From NCBI GenBank assembly GCA_003152255.1, contig PLZT01000619.1:1-17367 (forward strand): DNA of 17,367 nucleotides. Direction: 5' to 3'. The notes under the pieces are model-generated. The model saw only the letters and a list, made by a program, of their open reading frames with translations, ran no database searches and was not told the origin of the DNA. The number at the start of each line of letters is the position of its first letter. Within the stretch, counting starts at the first letter, position 1. The position numbers and the translations under genes are program-made. This stretch comes from Methylocystaceae bacterium. GTDB lineage: Bacteria > Pseudomonadota > Alphaproteobacteria > Rhizobiales > Beijerinckiaceae. Below are positions 13,825 to 17,367 of this stretch, piece after piece.

Positions 13825-14217
13825 CTACTTCGACGGCAAGACCACTTCCGTGCCGTCCGGATTTATCCGCACCTTTGTCTTGTCCGCGCTGGTCACGATC
13901 TTCGCGCCATCTTTTTTTGTCACGACCGACGATCCGTCGGCGTTGGTCACGATCTTCGCGCCGTCGGGATCGGTTTCGACCGATGAGCCGTCCGCGTTCT
14001 TGATGATTTCCGTTCCGTTCGCCTTCGTGGTGACGGAAGAACCATCCGCGTTCGTCACGACCTTCGTTCCGTCCGATTTCCGCGGAACGGAAGAGCCGTC
14101 CTTGTTCTTTATGAGTTGATCCGCGTGGACCGCTCCAGCAAGCGATAAGCAAACCAAAAATCCGATGCTAATTTTTGCCTTGAGCGAACCAGAGTTTGTC
14201 TTGAGTGAATGAAACAT
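13825..14217 (-). CDS. Secreted nonapeptide (DG) repeat protein
   Basis: A 130-residue protein. A signal peptide (KAKISIGFLVCLSLAGAVHA, cleavage probably after A32) is followed almost entirely by repeats. Five 18-residue units start at residues 38, 56, 74, 92 and 110, each made of two nine-residue halves of the form x-x-[DN]-G-[STA]-x-[VI]-x-x, for example NADGSSVET-DPDGAKIVT. Alternating DG turns and short beta strands predict a flat or solenoid beta sheet, outside the cytoplasm. I do not recognise the family. The spacing recalls the G-box repeats of the TCP10/CPAP C-terminal domain, as a structural analogy only. I chose the ATG at 14217 because GGAGGG lies 5 bases upstream; an ATG at 14229 is weaker. 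Confidence 0.8.
   Translation of the reverse strand: MFHSLKTNSGSLKAKISIGFLVCLSLAGAVHADQLIKNKDGSSVPRKSDGTKVVTNADGSSVTTKANGTEIIKNADGSSVETDPDGAKIVTNADGSSVVTKKDGAKIVTSADKTKVRINPDGTEVVLPSK
13837..14106 (-). repeat. Five tandem 54-bp units within the DG-repeat gene
   Basis: The five 18-residue units correspond to 54-bp direct repeats (14053-14106, 13999-14052, 13945-13998, 13891-13944, 13837-13890). The third and fourth units share an identical 18-mer (plus strand GGTCACGATCTTCGCGCC at 13891 and 13945) exactly 54 bases apart. The outer units are more diverged. Confidence 0.85.
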
Positions 14218-14426
14218 GGCGCCCTCCATCGAAGCAATATCGAGGCACTTGCGAGGCTAACACGCGAGATTGGCCGCTTCAGCGGCTTCAGGCGGCGCCT
14301 GACCGACGCGCGGCGATGGCGAGCCTTATTGTGACGCCGCCGCCGGTCTGGCGCCGCGCCCGCGGCGCGCCATATGTTTCGACAGGACGAATTCGCTTCA
14401 GCACGGTAGCCGCGAGGGTTGGCGTC

Positions 14427-14621
14427 ATGCCCGAGGCAAAAATCATCCGTTTCGAAACCAACTCGCGCGCGCATCGCGCGCGCCGCGAACTCGAGGATTG
14501 GCGCCGGCGACTTCGCCTCGCTTACGCGCGCCAATGGGACTGGCGGGCGCGCGAGATATGCAAGATGGAAATCCGTCGGCTCGGCGACTTGGCGCGCAAT
14601 ATCGCGCGCGACGACGCCTAA
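14427..14621 (+). CDS. Small arginine-rich conserved hypothetical protein
   Basis: A 64-residue, very basic helical protein (MPEAKIIRFETNSRAHRAR start, then RRELEDWRRRLRLAYAR and RAREICKMEIRRLG). The repeated Trp/Arg/Glu pattern suggests one or two long amphipathic helices. The ATG at 14427 has GAGGG 8 bases upstream, and the reading frame has clear coding character from this point. The frame is open upstream to 14205, but that extension is antisense to the repeat-protein gene start and I reject it. The function is unknown. The 14218-14426 gap upstream holds the start region of the repeat-protein gene, read the other way. Confidence 0.65.
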   Translation: MPEAKIIRFETNSRAHRARRELEDWRRRLRLAYARQWDWRAREICKMEIRRLGDLARNIARDDA

Positions 14622-14646
14622 CGGCTTGCGTCGCGTGCTCCCGCGG

Positions 14647-14880
14647 CTAATCTCCAAGGCCGACATCGTCAACATCAACCGCTTTGTCGTCCGCCTTGGT
14701 CGCGCCGAACAGCCGCGACAGTTCTTCGAACTGTTCCGTCAGCGTATCCAACCGCCGGCGCGTTTCATTGCTGACCGCCTCCGCGAAGTCCGCGGGGGTT
14801 TTCGCGCCCGACAATTCTCCGAAGAATTCCAGCGTGGAATTGACGTTGTCCGCGCTAAGCTCCGTGCGCGAAGCCGACGA
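14647..14880 (-). pseudogene. Phasin-family protein, C-terminal fragment lacking its N-terminus
   Basis: On the minus strand a frame ending at TAG (14647-14649) encodes about 77 residues with phasin C-terminal features. These are the segments STLEFFGELSGAKTPADFAE and VSNETRRRLDTLTEQFEELS, then a charged, Lys/Asp-rich tail. Phasins coat polyhydroxyalkanoate granules or act as related helical proteins and are usually 110-150 residues. Beyond about 14880 the frame turns into Pro/Arg/Ser low-complexity sequence that is antisense to the PstS-like gene, and no start codon suits. The N-terminal part is therefore missing. It abuts the PstS-like gene, which is itself truncated at the same point. Confidence 0.6.
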
Positions 14881-16106
14881 CGAAACTGACCGACAAGGAG
14901 GAGGAGGAAATCTCCTTCGAAACCGGCGGCGCGCGCTCGACGATAGACATGAAGGCGCATGGTTCCGGCACCGCCGCCAAGGCGCTGGTCGAGGGCAACG
15001 CCGTCGTCGGCATGGCCTCGCGCCGTTTGAAGCCGGAGGAGGTCAAGGCGCTCGACGACAAATTCCACGCGGATGCGCTCGCGCCCGGCAATGAGCAAGT
15101 TCTCGCGCGCGACGGGCTCGCGGTCATCGTCAACGCGGCCAATCCGGTTCAAAAGCTCGATCTCGCGCAAATCGCCGGAATCTACGCCGGCAAGATCACC
15201 AATTGGAGCGAGTTGGGCGGCGCCGATCGTATAATCAAACTCCTTCGGCGCGACGACAAATCGGGCACTTTCGACACGTTCAAGTCGCTCGTGCTCGCGC
15301 CGTCGCAAATGGAGATCGCGCCGCACGTGCGCGCATTCGAGTCGAGCGAAGCGCTTTCCGAGGAGGTGGCGCGCGACGTCGACGCCATCGGCTTCGTCGG
15401 CATGCCCTGTGTCAACAAGGACGCCGCCGTGGTCATTGGTTCGAGTTGCGGCATCATTGGCAAGGCGTCGAAATTTTCGGTCAAGACCGAGGACTATCCG
15501 CTTGCCTGCCGCCTGTATCTATACACGATCGGCGCGCCCGCCGACCCCGTCGCCAGGGACTTTTTGCGCTATGCGCTCTCCGATGAGGCGCAGCCGACCA
15601 TCGATGAAGCGGAGTTCGTCGACCAATCCGTGATGTTCGAGGACGAGAGCGAACAGAACCAATGGGCGAGCGCCTTCGCCGGCGATCCCAAGCGCGGTTT
15701 GCCGCCCGGCAAAGTCGCGCCCGCCAATGCGATCGCCGAGTTCGCGAAACTGACCGGCGCGACGCGGCGCTCGTCCGTCGTATTGAGATTTAAGGAAGAC
15801 AGCGCCGACCTCGACAACAGGGCGATCGGCGATGTCGCGCGCCTCGCGCGTTTCCTGAAGTCGCCGTCTCTGGCGGGCAAGTCGTTTTACCTCGTCGGCT
15901 TCGCCGATGCGAATGGCGACTGGCGCGCCAATTTGAGCCTGGCGAAACACCGCGCGCAGCGCGTCGCCGAAGCGCTGACGCGCGCCCGCCAAAAGGTTCC
16001 CGCGCAAACGGTGAAATCCTTCTCCTTCCTCGCGCCCTCGGCCTGCAACGACAGCGAAGCGGGGGCGGCCAAGAATAGGCGCGTGGAGATCTGGGTCGCG
16101 CGGTAG
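14859..16106 (+). CDS. PstS-like substrate-binding protein fused to OmpA-like domain, N-terminally truncated
   Basis: The domain order is a PBP2/PstS-like phosphate-binding domain (IDMKAHGSGTAAKALVEG, VGMASRRLKPEE, NPVQKLDLAQIAGIYAGKI, DDKSGTFDTFKSLV) and then a C-terminal OmpA-like peptidoglycan-binding domain (VVLRFKEDSADLDNRAI, LVGFADANGDW, NRRVEIWVAR). Homologous sequence begins around 14868 (AKPTTKLTD), just after an in-frame TAA at 14856-14858. The signal peptide and the first strand/helix (the usual LRxHGSNTIG region) are absent. The first standard start is ATG at 14949 (385 residues), with no ribosome binding site and no signal peptide. A protein of this type should be periplasmic, so the gene is probably non-functional, or is joined to something unseen. 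The remaining frame of about 1.2 kb is intact. Confidence 0.8.
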   Translation, partial: APCAKPTTKLTDKEEEEISFETGGARSTIDMKAHGSGTAAKALVEGNAVVGMASRRLKPEEVKALDDKFHADALAPGNEQVLARDGLAVIVNAANPVQKLDLAQIAGIYAGKITNWSELGGADRIIKLLRRDDKSGTFDTFKSLVLAPSQMEIAPHVRAFESSEALSEEVARDVDAIGFVGMPCVNKDAAVVIGSSCGIIGKASKFSVKTEDYPLACRLYLYTIGAPADPVARDFLRYALSDEAQPTIDEAEFVDQSVMFEDESEQNQWASAFAGDPKRGLPPGKVAPANAIAEFAKLTGATRRSSVVLRFKEDSADLDNRAIGDVARLARFLKSPSLAGKSFYLVGFADANGDWRANLSLAKHRAQRVAEALTRARQKVPAQTVKSFSFLAPSACNDSEAGAAKNRRVEIWVAR

Positions 16107-16138
16107 CCGGCTGCGGGCCGGGGCAAGCAGCTTCCGCC

Positions 16139-16172
16139 TCGGCGGTGGGTCAGTTCGAACTTCCGCCGCCGA
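16139..16172 (+). terminator. Possible stem-loop after the PstS/OmpA gene
   Basis: The arms TCGGCGG (16139-16145) and CCGCCGA (16166-16172) enclose a loop containing the palindrome GTTCGAAC. It lies 32 bases after the stop and has no T tract, so it is a weak terminator candidate. The rest of 16107-16298 shows nothing I can name. Confidence 0.3.
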
Positions 16173-16298
16173 CCCGACGCGCCGGTGCGCGGAAATCAAG
16201 ACCCGCCTGAGCCCTTGCCAGACAGGAAAGCGCTCTCATCTTACTAGGTGGCCATTATGACGGTGATTTTGGCGTCTCTCGATGAATGGAGGTTTTCC

Positions 16299-17063
16299 AT
16301 GATTGATATCCGGGCTCACACCAAGGCAGACTATGCGGTCCTGCCTGACATTGATTCGCCGGCGATGGAAGCTCTCGACGACAGCGACTGGGAATGCCTT
16401 GACGAAATTGGAGGATTGTTGATCGCCAAAGGCGTGAACGACCGTTTCGGCATCACGCTCCTGCATTCGCATTTTCCGATCAGCGACAACGAAATCATGG
16501 TCGAGGAGCCGCGTCCCGGCGAACGCGCATTCACGCTTCGCCCGGTCGAAGATCACGCGGCGGGCGCTGACGATCGCGTTGCGATCAACTTGGAATTCGG
16601 CGCCGGTCGCAACGATCGCGCTTTGCCTATGATCGGATTGGAATTCATCCGTTCCGAGGCGCTGTACGGCATTGCCCCTGTTTCGGACAGCGATGCGCGG
16701 GTGCTGCGCGATGTCAGAGAAGTCCTTGAGCGCCGCGACCGTCTGCGGCGGTTTGGCGTGGGCCTGCTGCACGACGCCATCGGCCTAAAAGAGTCGGAGG
16801 TTCTGTTAGAGACGTGCGATCTGTCCACCCGCGCGTTGCATTGCATCGCGGCCGGTCGCGAAGACAAGCGCGTCAGTAGCGGAGTCGAGACCACTTGGTC
16901 GTGGACGGCTCCGGCCGAGGCGGAGGCAATGGATCCGCGGGCCATACGGACATGCCGTCGCCAATGCACCGCCGTCAGGATATGTTTCAAGGCGGAAGAC
17001 GGTAGCCATCAGTCTCAGGAAGGAGGCCATGACCCGAGCGGTCATGACATCGGACCCGATTAA
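16299..17063 (+). CDS. Hypothetical protein with internal duplication
   Basis: A 254-residue protein that I do not recognise. Two segments, RFGITLLHSHFPISDNEIMVEE (49-70, split by motif) and RFGVGLLHDAIGLKESEVLLET (151-172), align without gaps over 22 positions with 8 identities. This suggests two copies of one fold, each centred on an LLH motif. The C-terminal 60 residues differ: Cys-rich (C219-x3-C223-x5-C229), then a Gly/His/Asp-rich tail. No signal peptide or membrane helix is seen. I chose the ATG at 16299 because GGAGG lies 6 bases upstream; a GTG at 16248 and an ATG at 16257 are in frame. A hairpin follows the gene. His and Cys clusters could bind metal, but this is inference. Confidence 0.78.
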   Translation: MIDIRAHTKADYAVLPDIDSPAMEALDDSDWECLDEIGGLLIAKGVNDRFGITLLHSHFPISDNEIMVEEPRPGERAFTLRPVEDHAAGADDRVAINLEFGAGRNDRALPMIGLEFIRSEALYGIAPVSDSDARVLRDVREVLERRDRLRRFGVGLLHDAIGLKESEVLLETCDLSTRALHCIAAGREDKRVSSGVETTWSWTAPAEAEAMDPRAIRTCRRQCTAVRICFKAEDGSHQSQEGGHDPSGHDIGPD

Positions 17064-17097
17064 TTTCTATTGCGGCTGTTCGAACCGGCGATCTGGA

Positions 17098-17124
17098 GAG
17101 CGGGCGTGGATTGGCGGCCCGCTC
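17098..17124 (+). terminator. Terminator-like hairpin after the duplicated-domain gene
   Basis: A perfect 8-bp stem, GAGCGGGC / GCCCGCTC, with an 11-base loop starts 34 bases after the stop and is followed by a short, T-containing stretch (CTATTTCC). It is a plausible intrinsic terminator without a full T tract. Confidence 0.5.
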
Positions 17125-17181
17125 GCTATTTCCGCTCACGGCGCAAAGCTTAAAATTTCAAATCGGCCCACGGCATTCGTC

Positions 17182-17367
17182 TTACGCCAAAAAGGCCCGC
17201 AGCCGTCGCTCCAGCTCGCCCAAGTCCTTGAGTTCGCACTCCCAGACCGTCAGCGCGCTCCAGCCCAACTCGCTAAGCTTTTCGGCGTTGGCTTTGTCGC
17301 GGGCGCGGTTTCTGGCGATCTTGGCGCGCCAATATTCGGCGTTGGCTTTTGGCGCTCGCGCGCCGCG
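17182..17367 (-). CDS. vsr: Very short patch repair endonuclease Vsr, C-terminal part, runs off right edge
   Basis: The last 61 residues of a minus-strand gene reach the right edge of the window. They contain PKANAEYWRAKIARNRARD followed by LGWSALTVWECELKD and a basic end ERRLRAFLA. This is the conserved C-terminal half of Vsr (family pattern PK[ST]xxxFWxxKxxxNxxRD...GWxxxxxWECE). Vsr nicks 5' of T:G mismatches left by deamination of 5-methylcytosine and normally accompanies a C5-cytosine methyltransferase (Dcm-type or restriction-modification), expected beyond the edge. The catalytic Asp and His residues lie in the missing N-terminal part, so activity cannot be judged. Confidence 0.85.
   Translation of the reverse strand, partial: RGARAPKANAEYWRAKIARNRARDKANAEKLSELGWSALTVWECELKDLGELERRLRAFLA

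Noticed and set aside
13837..14106. CRISPR-like array suggested by regularly spaced repeats
   Set aside because: The 54-bp units are contiguous, diverged and coding, with no unique spacers; they are protein repeats.
14894..14905. Very strong Shine-Dalgarno-like AAGGAGGAGGAG inside the PstS-like frame
   Set aside because: No ATG, GTG or TTG follows at a usable distance; in frame it simply encodes a run of Lys/Glu.
14739..15326. Minus-strand open frame of 195 codons across the phasin/PstS junction
   Set aside because: It is in neither the phasin frame nor any recognisable frame and is antisense to the well-conserved PstS domain.

Overview
The window is GC-rich DNA from an alphaproteobacterium, most likely of the order Hyphomicrobiales (Rhizobiales). 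The evidence is a set of families typical of that class: DUF1491, DUF2336, a DUF5330-like small membrane protein, a DivJ-like cell-cycle kinase, a DUF3772/MscS channel and a phasin. The compact, high-GC style would suit a methanotroph-type genome (Methylocystis/Methylosinus), but genus is inference only.

Left part (1-6.6 kb): the first codons of lepA run off the left edge on the minus strand. Next come a coiled-coil protein gene that appears to start at CTG and ends in a strong intrinsic terminator, and a small membrane protein gene. A plus-strand run follows: a DivJ-like sensor histidine kinase, a membrane-anchored peptidoglycan-binding protein overlapping its end, and a DUF1491 protein. Convergent to it is a DUF2336 gene. 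A divergent control region then separates DUF2336 from a small conserved basic protein, which converges with a CAP-domain lipoprotein gene.

Middle part (6.5-13.5 kb): this is an EF-P and EF-P beta-lysylation locus. efp is on the plus strand. Divergent from it, on the minus strand, are epmA, a NAD(P)-binding Rossmann protein, a Phd/VapC-type toxin-antitoxin pair, epmB, a large MscS-family channel and the CAP lipoprotein. The toxin stop codon overlaps the epmB start codon (ATGA), so the toxin-antitoxin module is translationally coupled to the radical-SAM enzyme that makes (R)-beta-lysine for EF-P. The EF-P target lysine (K34) is present.

Right part (13.5-17.4 kb): this looks like a plasticity zone. 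It holds a degraded ParE toxin remnant, a secreted protein built from a nine-residue DG repeat (five 18-residue units), and a small arginine-rich protein. It also holds a head-to-head junction where a phasin gene and a PstS/OmpA-type substrate-binding gene have both lost their N-termini. Beyond lie an unrecognised protein with an internal duplication and the C-terminal part of a Vsr mismatch endonuclease running off the right edge.

No rRNA, complete tRNA, CRISPR array or insertion sequence was found. The points most worth checking are the phasin/PstS breakpoint, the toxin-antitoxin module fused into the epm operon, and the nonapeptide-repeat secreted protein.
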